A DNA stretch of 64,000 bases from Saccharofermentans sp. (GTDB taxonomy: Bacteria > Bacillota_A > Clostridia > Saccharofermentanales > Saccharofermentanaceae), in contig JAILHX010000067.1 in NCBI GenBank assembly GCA_024695565.1, positions 84,044-148,043 of the forward strand, in the 5' to 3' direction. The notes beneath the pieces were generated by a model, which worked only from the letters and a program-made list of their open reading frames with translations, was not told where the DNA came from and did no database searches. The translations under genes and the position numbers were made by a program. This document shows, piece after piece, positions 34,638 to 43,636 of this stretch. The first letter of the stretch is position 1, and each line of letters begins with the position of its first letter.

Positions 34638-36008
34638 TCAGTTAGGAGTTGCTCTGGGTGTTCCGCAGTCAGGGCAGAATCTTGAAGTGATTCCTGTCTT
34701 GCCGCAGTTAGCGCAGTTCCAGGCGCCTTCTACAGGTGCTGCAGGAGTAGCAGGGGCTACAGGAGCAGCGGGTGCCGCAGGTGCTACAGGAGCAGCGGGT
34801 GCCGCAGGTGCTACAGGTGCAACGGGTGCAGCAGGAGCTGCCTGGCCATTCTCGCCGGAGATGACGTTGCCGAAGCCTTCGCCTACCTTCTGGGACTCAC
34901 CCATGATAGGAGCCATAGCATCTCTTGTCATGTTGATGACGCCGCCCATGGCACCGAGTGTTACGCCGAGAGAAGCAACATCGCCGATTCCGCCTGAAGC
35001 TCCGCCGCCGTTGCCGCCGGTAATACCGTTCTGCATGGCTTCGAGGCCGACCTGACGGGCTGTCTCGTCTCTATAGGTGTAGCCCTTCATCTGCATCTCG
35101 GCAGCCTCAGCCTCAGCCTTCATCTTGTAAGCTTCAGCTTCTGCCTGAGCCTTGATGCGGATGGCTTCAGCGTCTCCCTGGGCGCTTACGGCCTTGAGCT
35201 GTGCTTCAGTCTGAGCCTCAACGATCTTTCTCTGCTGTGCAGCTTCTGCCTCAGCCTTTCTGACTTCCTCTTCACGAACCTTCAATGTCTTGTCAGCGAA
35301 CTGCTGCTTAAGGCGTACATAGTTAGGATCGTCATCAGGTGTCTGGATCGTTGTTACGTAGAACTCAGGCATGTTGAGACCATACTCGTCGAGTGTCGCA
35401 TTGATGTCGTTCATCAATGCTGAGGACAATACGTCGAGGTACGCATCGATCTCAAGGATGTTGATGCTCTGTTCCTTAATGATTCTTGCGAGGTTTGCCT
35501 TGACCTTGTTGATGATCAAAGCTCTGAACATGCTGTTGCCGTATGACAGACCGTCGCCGACTGCTTCGCTCTGAATAAGTCCCTCGGTCGTGCCGACAAG
35601 CTTAAGAACGAGCTTTCTTGCATCAGTAACCTTCATGTTGAAGTTTCCGGATGCGCCGATCTCAACGTGAAGTCCGGATGCGGGATCGAAAAGTCTTACC
35701 TTGCTGTCAGTACCCCATCTGATACCCATCTGGGTGATCATATTGATGAAGTAAACTTCACAGTGGAAGACGTTGACACCGCCGGTACCGAGCTTCATGT
35801 AGTCACGAACCTTGGGAATATTGTTCGTAACAAGCGTGTGGCGTCCGGCCGTGAACTGGTCGAAAACCTTACCGTCACGGAAGAACAGTGCTTCCTGGGT
35901 CTCATGAACGATGAGCTGTGAGCCGATGGTAAAGTCTTCTTTCTCGTGCTTGTGTACAAGGACATCATTACTGCCTTCGTACTTGATTACACTAATAGCT
36001 TCTACCAT
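34638..36008 (-). CDS. SPFH (band 7/flotillin-like) protein with C-terminal zinc ribbon
   Basis: 456 residues. Residues 20-210 are an SPFH domain of the YdjI/'virion core' type (HEKEDFTIGSQLIVHETQEALFFRDGKV, TQMGIRWGTDSKVRLFDP). A coiled-coil follows (about 225-320, AEAEAAQQRKIVEAQTEA and MKAEAEAAEMQM repeats), a Gly-rich patch, then an Ala-Pro-Val low-complexity run (about 385-425). The C-terminus is a zinc ribbon (CANCGKTGITSRFCPDCG). In Bacillus the YdjI family sits at membrane stress domains with a toxin-like partner. No signal peptide. It is downstream of the membrane zinc-ribbon gene with 17 bases between. Confidence 0.85.
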   Translation of the reverse strand: MVEAISVIKYEGSNDVLVHKHEKEDFTIGSQLIVHETQEALFFRDGKVFDQFTAGRHTLVTNNIPKVRDYMKLGTGGVNVFHCEVYFINMITQMGIRWGTDSKVRLFDPASGLHVEIGASGNFNMKVTDARKLVLKLVGTTEGLIQSEAVGDGLSYGNSMFRALIINKVKANLARIIKEQSINILEIDAYLDVLSSALMNDINATLDEYGLNMPEFYVTTIQTPDDDPNYVRLKQQFADKTLKVREEEVRKAEAEAAQQRKIVEAQTEAQLKAVSAQGDAEAIRIKAQAEAEAYKMKAEAEAAEMQMKGYTYRDETARQVGLEAMQNGITGGNGGGASGGIGDVASLGVTLGAMGGVINMTRDAMAPIMGESQKVGEGFGNVISGENGQAAPAAPVAPVAPAAPAAPVAPAAPAAPVAPATPAAPVEGAWNCANCGKTGITSRFCPDCGTPRATPN

Positions 36009-36025
36009 TTCTTAATCTTTCCTTT

Positions 36026-36841
36026 CTATTTATTTTTCTTCGTTATTTGTTCCGTAAACAATGCAAAGACTATGAACAATGCAATAGGCCCTACGATTGC
36101 TGCTATAACTGCGATGACGGGCGGCAGATGGAAAGCATACGCCAGTATCGAATATATGATGAGCGGTGTTGCGGCAAGGACCGATACTATCTTAAGGATG
36201 ATTGATGCCACTCCGCCTCTGTAGAATACATATCCTAATCCGGCTGATCCCAAAAGGAACAGGATTATGCACACAGCCAACGGCCAGTTGAATGCTTCTC
36301 TGAACAGAAGACCGACTGCTGCAGGAATAATGAGGCTGAAAACAACTGCCCACGGGATTCCCCTTCTCCTCTCAGCCTCCATCTCCATCTTGCATCCGGC
36401 GATCATGTCATCTGCATCCCTGTAACCCGCTACTTTGGACAATTCCTTGTAAGCACTCGAATAAGATCTCTTATCAAAGAATGTCTTGCCCTTGTAGTAA
36501 ACAGCAAGTTTATCAGCCTGCTTCTGTCCTTCAACACAGATCTTCTCAAGATCGGCCGTGACCGGGTCGTTATATTTTGAACACTCGATCACCGCCTGCT
36601 TAAAAAGAAGCTTTGCTTCATTGGCAGAAGCCACCTTTGCCTCATTGTTCAGGATGTCATCTGCCTTGGCAATGCTTCCTAGGATGCGCTCATACTTGTT
36701 GTAATCCGGAATAACGTCGGCAATAGCCCACTTGTTTCCGCAATTTGCGCACACGCTGGTACCGGCTAGATAGTTGTTAACTATATCACCGCCGCAAACC
36801 TTGCACTTCAAAGAAATTGGTGTCGCAGTTACAATTGGCAT
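36026..36841 (-). CDS. Membrane protein with N-terminal zinc ribbon
   Basis: 271 residues. The zinc ribbon is at residues 11-35 (C-x2-C ... C-x2-C: CKVCGGDI, CANCGNKW). A TPR-like helical part follows (VYYKGKTFFDKRSYSSAYKELSKVAGYRDADDMIAGCK), then four or five hydrophobic segments between 165 and 265. The ATG at 36841 has GGGGA upstream; the frame also opens with a TTG three bases before. Its gene lies directly before the SPFH gene, so both may work at the same membrane site. Function unknown. Confidence 0.65.
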   Translation of the reverse strand: MPIVTATPISLKCKVCGGDIVNNYLAGTSVCANCGNKWAIADVIPDYNKYERILGSIAKADDILNNEAKVASANEAKLLFKQAVIECSKYNDPVTADLEKICVEGQKQADKLAVYYKGKTFFDKRSYSSAYKELSKVAGYRDADDMIAGCKMEMEAERRRGIPWAVVFSLIIPAAVGLLFREAFNWPLAVCIILFLLGSAGLGYVFYRGGVASIILKIVSVLAATPLIIYSILAYAFHLPPVIAVIAAIVGPIALFIVFALFTEQITKKNK

Positions 36842-37014
36842 CAACTATTCCCCGTTATAGATTTAGTCGTGCGATCGAAGTTTCTATCCCTATTCCATCT
36901 TTCTCACGCCAAGAATAATTTTATCATTTTTTATTGAGCATTAAAATATCTTTTCGCCTGTTTATCTTTCCTGTACGAAAGGATCAACGCCAAAGCGCAT
37001 GGAACTGTCATTGT

Positions 37015-37842
37015 TCAGCAATTGCCCGTATATACAAACTTAAGTCTTTGTCTTGCTAAATCCGCCAGCTTATATATCTTGCCGACATCTGTTGCAGGTC
37101 TGTCGGTCATCTTATATCTCGGGAAGAATCTTGAGATGTGAAGAGGGATCTCGTTGCCGCCTTCAAGGCCTGAGATCCATTCCGTAAGTTCACGCATCTC
37201 CTCTTCGCTGTCATTCATGTCAGTTACTATCAGCATCGTAAGTTCAACGTGACAGTCCTTAACGGCACGTTCAATAAATGCCTTGGTGGTACTAAGACTA
37301 CCTCCGAGGATCTTCTTATATGTATCCGGATCCATGCTCTTGATATCAACATTCATCGCATCGATATACGGCAGTAATTCCTCAAGTATAGGAAGCTCAG
37401 CCGTGCCGTTCGTTACAAGGACATTCTTCATTCCGTTCGCTTTCACAAGCTTGGCAGTATCCCTGACGAACTCATAGCCGATCAGCGGTTCGTTATAGGT
37501 GTATGCCACACCGATGTTGCCCCTGTCCGTAAACTTATATGCGATGTCTGCGAGTTCTTCAGGCGTTATCTCATCGTATTCTTCGCCACTTGATCTGGAG
37601 ATATCATAGTTCTGGCAGAATGGGCAGAACAGATTGCAGCCATAACTTCCGACCGATAAGATTTTCGAGCCCGGATAAAAACGGTTCAAAGGCTTCTTCT
37701 CGATAGGGTCTAATGCGATACCTGTGATGCGCCCGTAGATGGAAGATACGATGCGGCCGTCTTTGCAGGTCCTGGCCTTGCAGGCACCAAGACAGCCTTC
37801 ACTTATCTCACAATGTCTGAAGCAAACTTCGCAGGCAGCCAT
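37015..37842 (-). CDS. amrS: AmmeMemoRadiSam system radical SAM enzyme
   Basis: 275 residues. The radical SAM cluster motif CxxxCxxC is C-N-L-F-C-P-F-C near residue 72. An extra N-terminal cysteine set (ACEVCFRHC, GCLGAC, ARTC) is typical of this subfamily. AYTYNEP, VLVTNG and DAMNVDIKSMD are strands of the partial TIM barrel. Its gene follows the MEMO-AMMECR1 fusion with one base between, the gene pair that defines the system. The system's reaction is not established to my knowledge; human AMMECR1 and MEMO1 are distant relatives of the partner. Confidence 0.9.
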   Translation of the reverse strand: MAACEVCFRHCEISEGCLGACKARTCKDGRIVSSIYGRITGIALDPIEKKPLNRFYPGSKILSVGSYGCNLFCPFCQNYDISRSSGEEYDEITPEELADIAYKFTDRGNIGVAYTYNEPLIGYEFVRDTAKLVKANGMKNVLVTNGTAELPILEELLPYIDAMNVDIKSMDPDTYKKILGGSLSTTKAFIERAVKDCHVELTMLIVTDMNDSEEEMRELTEWISGLEGGNEIPLHISRFFPRYKMTDRPATDVGKIYKLADLARQRLKFVYTGNC

Positions 37843-37843
37843 A

Positions 37844-39241
37844 TCACTTGTACCTTACGACTTCAAATCTCTGCAGGCTGTAATTATCCTCAGGCGAGAT
37901 CCCGCCCTTTCTCATCGCAATATCGATCTGGTCCTTAACTGTATCGACACCGTCAAGATCAGGAAGCAGAAGACCTCTTCTCATCCCGCATGTAACGATG
38001 ACGCCGTAACGCTTAACATCGAGCTTATCAGGTCCGTCAATATCTTCAGGCTTGCCTAAGATATCGACATTGATCTCGAGGAGATCCAGTTCGCCCTCTC
38101 TTACTCTGTCAAATCTCGGATCTCTTGATACCGCGCTTATGCCGTTGCTGATTATCTCCTCTGCAATGCAGCTCTGGACAGGTCCTATGGTACCGATACA
38201 GCCTCTCAGCATTCCGTTCTTGTGAACCGATACGAATGCGCCGGCTCTTCTTGAAGACGCTTCTTCAGGAAGGGCATCTAATATCTCCTGCGGAACATCT
38301 CTTGGGAACTCCAGGCGCTTATGGGATCTTACAAAAGTTTCAATTGCAGTTCTTGCAAGTCTTACATATGCAGAAGACTTATCCGCCTGATCCTTTACTT
38401 TATTTGCCAGGACCGCAAGAAAGCATCTGTCCTTATTCTCTTTCACGGGCTCGAAAATACTTATCCCGTAACCTACTCCTGTTACATCCTGATGGGAAAG
38501 CACTTCAGACTTAACATCCATACCGTCAAAGCAGCCCGCCATGATGCAGAACGATCTGTGTCCGCATTCGGCAGCTTTATCAAGAAGGTCTTCGTCGAAT
38601 TCGAGCATGCCGCCGAAGTCACAGTTCTTCGCAGCTTCCATTATCTTCTCATCGTAAACGGGACCTGCGGGATCGAATCCGTAAGGACCGTACTTCTGAA
38701 GCTTGTGGGACAGATCTCCGCTCGCAACGATCACGGTGTTTCTTCCGAGGATCTCAGAGACCCTTTTTATGTAAGTTCCGAGCTTATAGTGATCTGCAAG
38801 AGGAAGACCCGAGAGGCCTATCCTGACGATCCTGCCGCCGTGATAATACTTCCTGATGAAATACAGCGGGACCATTGTTCCGTGATCTAAATCCTTATCG
38901 CGCTCACCTACCGTGCCGCCCGGAAAATCTTCGGCAAAAAGGAGCGACTCAAGTTCTAATGCAAACTCTTTGTCGTAGTCTTCTTCAAACGATACTTTGG
39001 ATGCACCGAACCTGCCGAAATCACCATATGCAGAATCTCCCGGAGAGATATGGAAATAGTCAGCATACATGACCGAGTGAGGACTGGTGATGACGATCGT
39101 GTCAGGCGCGATGTTTGCAATCTCTTCTGCAACGCGCTCGTAAGCTCTCGTAGTCTCGGCGATATCCTTCTCTCCACCCCTTCCGACTGCCGGAACTATA
39201 AGCGGCGGATGCGGCACCATGTAAGCAGCTTTGATTCCCAT
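37844..39241 (-). CDS. MEMO-AMMECR1 fusion protein (AmmeMemoRadiSam system A/B)
   Basis: 465 residues. Residues 1-265 are a MEMO-type dioxygenase-fold domain: MVPHPPLIVPAVGRG, TIVITSPHS, VASGDLSHKL with the conserved His residues. Residues 290-460 are AMMECR1: ARTAIETFV near the start and LRGCIGTIGP near residue 350, the hallmark LRGCIG. In many organisms these are two proteins; here they are fused. It overlaps nothing but lies one base from the radical SAM gene and 21 bases from the GNAT-NUDIX gene, so all three should form one operon. Confidence 0.92.
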   Translation of the reverse strand: MGIKAAYMVPHPPLIVPAVGRGGEKDIAETTRAYERVAEEIANIAPDTIVITSPHSVMYADYFHISPGDSAYGDFGRFGASKVSFEEDYDKEFALELESLLFAEDFPGGTVGERDKDLDHGTMVPLYFIRKYYHGGRIVRIGLSGLPLADHYKLGTYIKRVSEILGRNTVIVASGDLSHKLQKYGPYGFDPAGPVYDEKIMEAAKNCDFGGMLEFDEDLLDKAAECGHRSFCIMAGCFDGMDVKSEVLSHQDVTGVGYGISIFEPVKENKDRCFLAVLANKVKDQADKSSAYVRLARTAIETFVRSHKRLEFPRDVPQEILDALPEEASSRRAGAFVSVHKNGMLRGCIGTIGPVQSCIAEEIISNGISAVSRDPRFDRVREGELDLLEINVDILGKPEDIDGPDKLDVKRYGVIVTCGMRRGLLLPDLDGVDTVKDQIDIAMRKGGISPEDNYSLQRFEVVRYK

Positions 39242-39262
39242 AAGCGTTACCTCGTCAGCATA

Positions 39263-40273
39263 TCAGCTGTCAGCTTTTATATACTCCGATACCTTCTTAA
39301 ACATCTCAACACAGGAAGGCTTCATCTCCTTGGGCAGATCGTCAACACCGAAGAACTTAAGCTCCGTGACTTCTGATGTCTGCATCTTCAATTCGCCTTC
39401 GTAATCACGGCAGATATACTTGACACCGCAATAGTATGCCTGATCGCCGTTCGGATAAACGTAGTAGTATTCCTTGCCTGAAACGATCGTAAAGAATTCC
39501 AGTTTGCCGCACTTAAGTCCGGTCTCTTCGAATACTTCTCTTCTGGCGCAGTCTTCAAAACTCTCGCCGAGTTCCATCGCACCTGCAGGATAATCCCAAA
39601 GGCCGTTGTCCGCCCTCTTCTCAAGCAGGATCTCGCCCTTGCCATTCACGACAAAGACGCCTGCACCGGGCATTATGAGCGGACGGTGTCCCACTATCTT
39701 ACGCAGATTCATTATGTATCCCAGATCAGGATCTTCAACATATTCATCTGCATCTATGTTTCCACCTGCCTTCCAAACGCTCTTGAATATTGCCCGCTTC
39801 TCGCCCTGATAGTCGCCGCAGCCTTCAAACACGACTTTAAAACCGCACTTGCTTAAGACCCTTATCGAAGCGACGTTCTCGCTAAGGCAGATACCGTATA
39901 CTTCACTTACGTTGTTCTGCTTTGTCATATAAGGCAGAAATGCCTTGACCGCTTCAGTTGCATAACCTCTGCCTGTGTATTTCTTTGCCACGTGATAGCC
40001 GATCTCCCAGCTGCCGTCGTCAACGGGAACCAGCTGTACATAACCGATATTGAGGTTATCTTCTCTTGTGATCAGGGGGTATACGAACGGACCTTCGTCT
40101 CCGCCATAACAGGACATCAGAAACTCAACTGTCTCTTTTGCTTCTTCCTCGGTCTCAAATACTTCGTCAGGAACAAATCTCCTGGTATCTTCATCCAGTG
40201 AATTCTCATGCACGGCCGGTGCCATGTCAGGTGTGAATTCCGTGATTATTAATCGTTCTGTTTCAAGTCTCAT
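39263..40273 (-). CDS. GNAT acetyltransferase fused to NUDIX hydrolase
   Basis: 336 residues after trimming to the ATG at 40273 (GGAAAGAG upstream, and -10 TATAAT nearby); a longer frame to 40483 would overlap metF by 118 bases. Residues 1-170 are a RimJ-type GNAT: METERLIITEF-like start, KKYTGRGYATEAVKAF, NVASIRVLSKCGFKVVFEG. Residues 195-330 are a NUDIX domain with a perfect box G-x5-E-x7-R-E-V-x-E-E-x-G-L (GAMELGESFEDCARREVFEE). NUDIX enzymes cleave nucleoside diphosphates linked to another group. Joining an acetyl transfer and a pyrophosphohydrolase suggests a nucleotide-linked substrate, an inference. First gene of the AmmeMemoRadiSam operon. Confidence 0.85.
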   Translation of the reverse strand: MRLETERLIITEFTPDMAPAVHENSLDEDTRRFVPDEVFETEEEAKETVEFLMSCYGGDEGPFVYPLITREDNLNIGYVQLVPVDDGSWEIGYHVAKKYTGRGYATEAVKAFLPYMTKQNNVSEVYGICLSENVASIRVLSKCGFKVVFEGCGDYQGEKRAIFKSVWKAGGNIDADEYVEDPDLGYIMNLRKIVGHRPLIMPGAGVFVVNGKGEILLEKRADNGLWDYPAGAMELGESFEDCARREVFEETGLKCGKLEFFTIVSGKEYYYVYPNGDQAYYCGVKYICRDYEGELKMQTSEVTELKFFGVDDLPKEMKPSCVEMFKKVSEYIKADS

Positions 40274-40365
40274 ATAAAAAGTCTCTTTCCGAATTTGTTG
40301 TGACTTCATTATATAACACAACTTCAATCCGGTCAGAGACTTAATCCGGTTCAGATCCGCATAAA

Positions 40366-41223
40366 TCAGACGATGTTTTTGATTCCTTCGCAGATCCTTC
40401 TTGCAACCATCGGGTTGTTCATCGTATAGAGATGGATGCCTTTGATATCGCTTACGAGAAGGTCGATTATCTGACTTAAACAATAAGACATGCCGGCATC
40501 GAAGAGCGCTTCTTTGTTGTCTTCATAACGTGATATTATCCTCTGGAATCTTTTCGGAAATGAAGCATTGCATAATGACACCATTCTCTTTATCTGCGCC
40601 GCGTTGATAACGGGCATGACGCCGGGTATTACGGGCACTTCGATCCCTGCGATCTCGCACTCCTCGTGGAAGCGGTAGAATATATCGTTATCAAAGAAGA
40701 GCTGAGACAGCAGTACTTCCGCGCCTGCATCCACCTTCTTCTTGAGACTTTTTATCTCAGATACCGTGCTCGGTGATTCAGGATGGCACTCGGGATAACA
40801 TGCACCGAGAAAGCAGAAATCGTTATCCTGCTTTAAGTAAGAGATGAGATCTGAAGAATGCCTGAAATCATCCTTGGCTGCTGCATTGGGGTTCGGGTCA
40901 CCGCGAAGGGCAAGAATGTTCTCGATCCCTTCTCCCTTCAGCACATGGGCAAACTCATCGATCTCATGTTTGTCGTAGTGAAGGCATGTAAGGTGTACCA
41001 CAGGCTCGATCTTGTACTCGTACTTGATCTTCTTTGCAAGCTCGATCGTCCTGTTGCAGTTGGATGATCCTCCCGCACCAAACGTAACACTTATGAAGTC
41101 AGGCTTAAGTTCAGCCAAGACCTCCAAAGTCTCATCGATGTTGTTGAGTTCCGTGTCCTTCTTAGGCGGAAAGATCTCAAAAGAGAGACTTCTTTTTGTG
41201 TTGTAAACCTGTGATACCTTCAT
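40366..41223 (-). CDS. metF: Methylenetetrahydrofolate reductase
   Basis: 285 residues, the bacterial length. SFEIFPPKKD at residue 14 and SVTFGAGGSS at about 45 are MetF signatures; LTCLHYD, ALRGDPNPN and GACYPECHPES are the flavin and folate-site strands. It reduces 5,10-methylene-THF to 5-methyl-THF with FAD. Encoded three bases after metE, so it makes the methyl donor used by the enzyme of its operon neighbour. Cytoplasmic. Confidence 0.95.
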   Translation of the reverse strand: MKVSQVYNTKRSLSFEIFPPKKDTELNNIDETLEVLAELKPDFISVTFGAGGSSNCNRTIELAKKIKYEYKIEPVVHLTCLHYDKHEIDEFAHVLKGEGIENILALRGDPNPNAAAKDDFRHSSDLISYLKQDNDFCFLGACYPECHPESPSTVSEIKSLKKKVDAGAEVLLSQLFFDNDIFYRFHEECEIAGIEVPVIPGVMPVINAAQIKRMVSLCNASFPKRFQRIISRYEDNKEALFDAGMSYCLSQIIDLLVSDIKGIHLYTMNNPMVARRICEGIKNIV

Positions 41224-41226
41224 GTC

Positions 41227-43482
41227 TTATCCTCTGATCTGTTTTGCTGCCGCAACGAGATTTGTAAGGCTCTTAACTGTCTCCTCGTTGCCTCTTGTCT
41301 TAAGTCCGCAGTCGGGGTTTACCCAGAGCTTGGAGTCTTCGATCTTTGCTCTCATCTTTGTAAGTGCATTAACGATCTCTTCAACTGACGGAACGCGGGG
41401 GCTGTGGATATCGTATACGCCCGGACCTACTTCAGTCTTGAAGTTATTCTCCTTCAGTGAATCGAGGATCTGGAGGTCAGATCTTGATGCCTCGAATGTG
41501 ATTACGTCAGCATCCATCGCATCGATTGCGGGAATGATGTCCGTAAACTCGCTGTAGCACATATGAGTATGGATCTGAGTCTGTGGCTTAACCTTGCTGT
41601 GAACGAGTCTGAATGCGGGGATCGCAAAATCGAGATACTCGCTGTACCAGTCAGACTTTCTTAAGGGGAGCTTTTCTCTAAGAGCTGCTTCGTCGATCTG
41701 GATGATGTTGATGCCGTTTGCTTCGAGATCAAGAACTTCATCTCTGATTGCAAGAGCGATCTGGAGAATGCTCTCCTTGATGGAGATGTCTTCTCTGGGG
41801 AATGACCAGTTAAGGATCGTAACAGGACCTGTGAGCATTCCCTTAACAGGCTTGTTTGTGCATGACTTGGCAAACTTTGACCACTCGACTGTGATAGCTT
41901 CTCTTCTTGAGACATCACCCCAGATGATCGGCGGCTTAACGTTTCTTGTACCGTAAGACTGGACCCAGGCCTTCTCCGTGAATACATAACCGTTCAAGTG
42001 CTCGCCGAAGTACTCGACCATGTCGTTTCTCTCGAACTCGCCGTGTACGATCACATCAAGTCCGATCTCTTCCTGGAGCCTGATGCACTCAGCGATCTTC
42101 TGCTTGTTGAATTCAACATATTCTTCCTTTGACTTAAGGCCTTTTTTGAATTCCTGTCTGTTCTTTCTGACGTCTGATGTCTGGGGGAAAGAACCGATCG
42201 TTGTTGTCGGGAACAAAGGAAGGCCCAGGATCTCTTTCTGGATCTTCTCGCGCTCTTCGAAAACAGGAAGCCTTACATAGTCGTTCTCTGTAATTGCAGC
42301 AACCTTTGCCTGAACTTCCTTATCCTCGCTGTTTACGCGGCCTTTGAAAAGGCTCTGGTTCTTCTTATAAACATCGCTGCTCTCAAAGTCTGTTCCTGCG
42401 AGCTTGGAGAGGTCAGATAGCTCAGCGAGCTTTTCTTCTGCGAATGCAAAATGCTTCTTGTAATCTTCTGAGAGCTTTGTCTCATTTGCGAGCGTGTAAG
42501 GAACGTGAAGGAGTGAGCATGATGTTCCGAGAACAACATTTTCTATGCCGATTTCCTTAAGTGTGGAAAGAGTCTTCTTATAGTCGTTTCTCCAGATGTT
42601 CTTACCGCAGACAAGTCCTGCAACGAGGATCTTGTCAGAAGGAAATCCGTTTGTCTTAACGAGTTCCAGTGACTTTCTTCCTTCAACAAAATCGATACCG
42701 ATAAGATCGAATTCAAGACCGATAACTTCACTATAGATATCTCTGATATCACCGAAATAAGTCTGGAGTAAGATCTTCGCGCCGTTCTTGTTTTCGAGGA
42801 CCGAAGAATAAACAGCCTTGAAAAGTTCGATGTCAGCGCTGTCCAGATCTCTTACGAGATAGGGCTCATCGAATTCGATTATCTCCACACCCTTGGACGC
42901 AAGAACTGATACGAGCTTTACATATTCTTCAGTAAGCGCGCCGGATACGTCAGAGATTTTCTTAGTGCCTGTGAACTTCGCAAGCTTTAAGAACGTGAAG
43001 GGACCGATCAGAGCAACTTTTGTATCGACGCCGAGATCTCTTGCTTCCCTGTATTCATCTATGGGCTTTGTTCCGACGAGCTTTATCTCAGTGTCGTCAT
43101 CGATCTCGGGAACGAGATAGTGGTAGTTCGTGTTGAACCATTTCTTCATTGCGAGAGCCTTAACGTTGCCCTTCTCGCCCTGATAACCTCTTGCAAGCGC
43201 GAAGTATGTCTCAAGCTCAGTAAGACCCAGATCCTTATATCTCTGAGGGATAACGTTGAACAGGAATGCCGTATCAAGAACGTTGTCGTAGAAGGAGAAA
43301 TCATTTGAAGATATATAAGTGATGCCTGCTTCCTTCTGCTTAAGCAGATCTTCTTTTCTGATCTGCTTTGCAGCTTCCAGAAGTCCTGCTTCATCAAGTT
43401 CACCATTGAAGAACTTTTCAGATGCAAACTTGAGCTCCCTGTCTTTGCCGATTCTCGGATAACCGATAACTGATGTATTCAT
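41227..43482 (-). CDS. metE: Cobalamin-independent methionine synthase
   Basis: 751 residues, normal for MetE. N-terminal domain opens [18 protein letters not shown]-terminal catalytic barrel from about 420 ([18 protein letters not shown]). Zinc ligands are visible as [10 protein letters not shown] (His and Cys) and NPDCGLKTR (second Cys). It transfers methyl from 5-methyl-THF to homocysteine. The ATG at 43482 has GGAGG nine bases upstream and gives the standard N-terminus; the longer frame does not. Divergent from a LysR gene and controlled through the box at 43572-43586. No SAM riboswitch or T-box was seen in its short leader. Confidence 0.97.
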   Translation of the reverse strand: MNTSVIGYPRIGKDRELKFASEKFFNGELDEAGLLEAAKQIRKEDLLKQKEAGITYISSNDFSFYDNVLDTAFLFNVIPQRYKDLGLTELETYFALARGYQGEKGNVKALAMKKWFNTNYHYLVPEIDDDTEIKLVGTKPIDEYREARDLGVDTKVALIGPFTFLKLAKFTGTKKISDVSGALTEEYVKLVSVLASKGVEIIEFDEPYLVRDLDSADIELFKAVYSSVLENKNGAKILLQTYFGDIRDIYSEVIGLEFDLIGIDFVEGRKSLELVKTNGFPSDKILVAGLVCGKNIWRNDYKKTLSTLKEIGIENVVLGTSCSLLHVPYTLANETKLSEDYKKHFAFAEEKLAELSDLSKLAGTDFESSDVYKKNQSLFKGRVNSEDKEVQAKVAAITENDYVRLPVFEEREKIQKEILGLPLFPTTTIGSFPQTSDVRKNRQEFKKGLKSKEEYVEFNKQKIAECIRLQEEIGLDVIVHGEFERNDMVEYFGEHLNGYVFTEKAWVQSYGTRNVKPPIIWGDVSRREAITVEWSKFAKSCTNKPVKGMLTGPVTILNWSFPREDISIKESILQIALAIRDEVLDLEANGINIIQIDEAALREKLPLRKSDWYSEYLDFAIPAFRLVHSKVKPQTQIHTHMCYSEFTDIIPAIDAMDADVITFEASRSDLQILDSLKENNFKTEVGPGVYDIHSPRVPSVEEIVNALTKMRAKIEDSKLWVNPDCGLKTRGNEETVKSLTNLVAAAKQIRG

Positions 43483-43520
43483 ATTGATGTGCCTCCAAAT
43501 GCAGTAATTAATTGATAGCG

Positions 43521-43549
43521 AGTATATGCCCACCGGCTAAGTAGGTAAA
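43521..43549 (-). promoter_or_regulatory. metE promoter
   Basis: Minus strand: -35 TTTACC (43544-43549), 17 bases, -10 TATACT (43521-43526). The predicted start is near 43514, giving a leader of about 30 bases. The poor -35 fits a requirement for an activator. Confidence 0.6.
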
Positions 43550-43571
43550 ATACATTAAAACTTGCCTATCC

Positions 43572-43586
43572 ATAGATAAAATCTAT
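43572..43586. promoter_or_regulatory. LysR-type operator (ATAG-N7-CTAT)
   Basis: ATAGATAAAATCTAT is a perfect dyad with the T-N11-A form of LysR boxes. Its centre is about 65 bases before the predicted metE start, the classic recognition-site position. It also overlaps the place of the -35 of the LysR gene (-10 TAAACT at 43596-43601), which suggests repression of its own gene. An outer pair ACTTGC/GCAAGT flanks it. Confidence 0.65.
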
Positions 43587-43592
43587 TGCAAG

Positions 43593-43601
43593 TGATAAAC
43601 T
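43593..43601 (+). promoter_or_regulatory. Extended -10 of the LysR gene
   Basis: TGA followed by TAAACT. The predicted start lies near 43607, about 30 bases before the ATG at 43637. The LysR box covers the -35 position. Confidence 0.4.
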
Positions 43602-43636
43602 GTAGGTGCAATCTATGTGAAAGCGGGGTCTTGCTC

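Noticed and set aside
40274..40483. N-terminal extension of the GNAT-NUDIX gene into metF
   Set aside because: No ribosome site, runs through the promoter, and would overlap metF by 118 bases; the ATG at 40273 gives the typical start.
43483..43560. SAM riboswitch or T-box in the metE leader
   Set aside because: The predicted leader is only about 30 bases long and shows no such fold.
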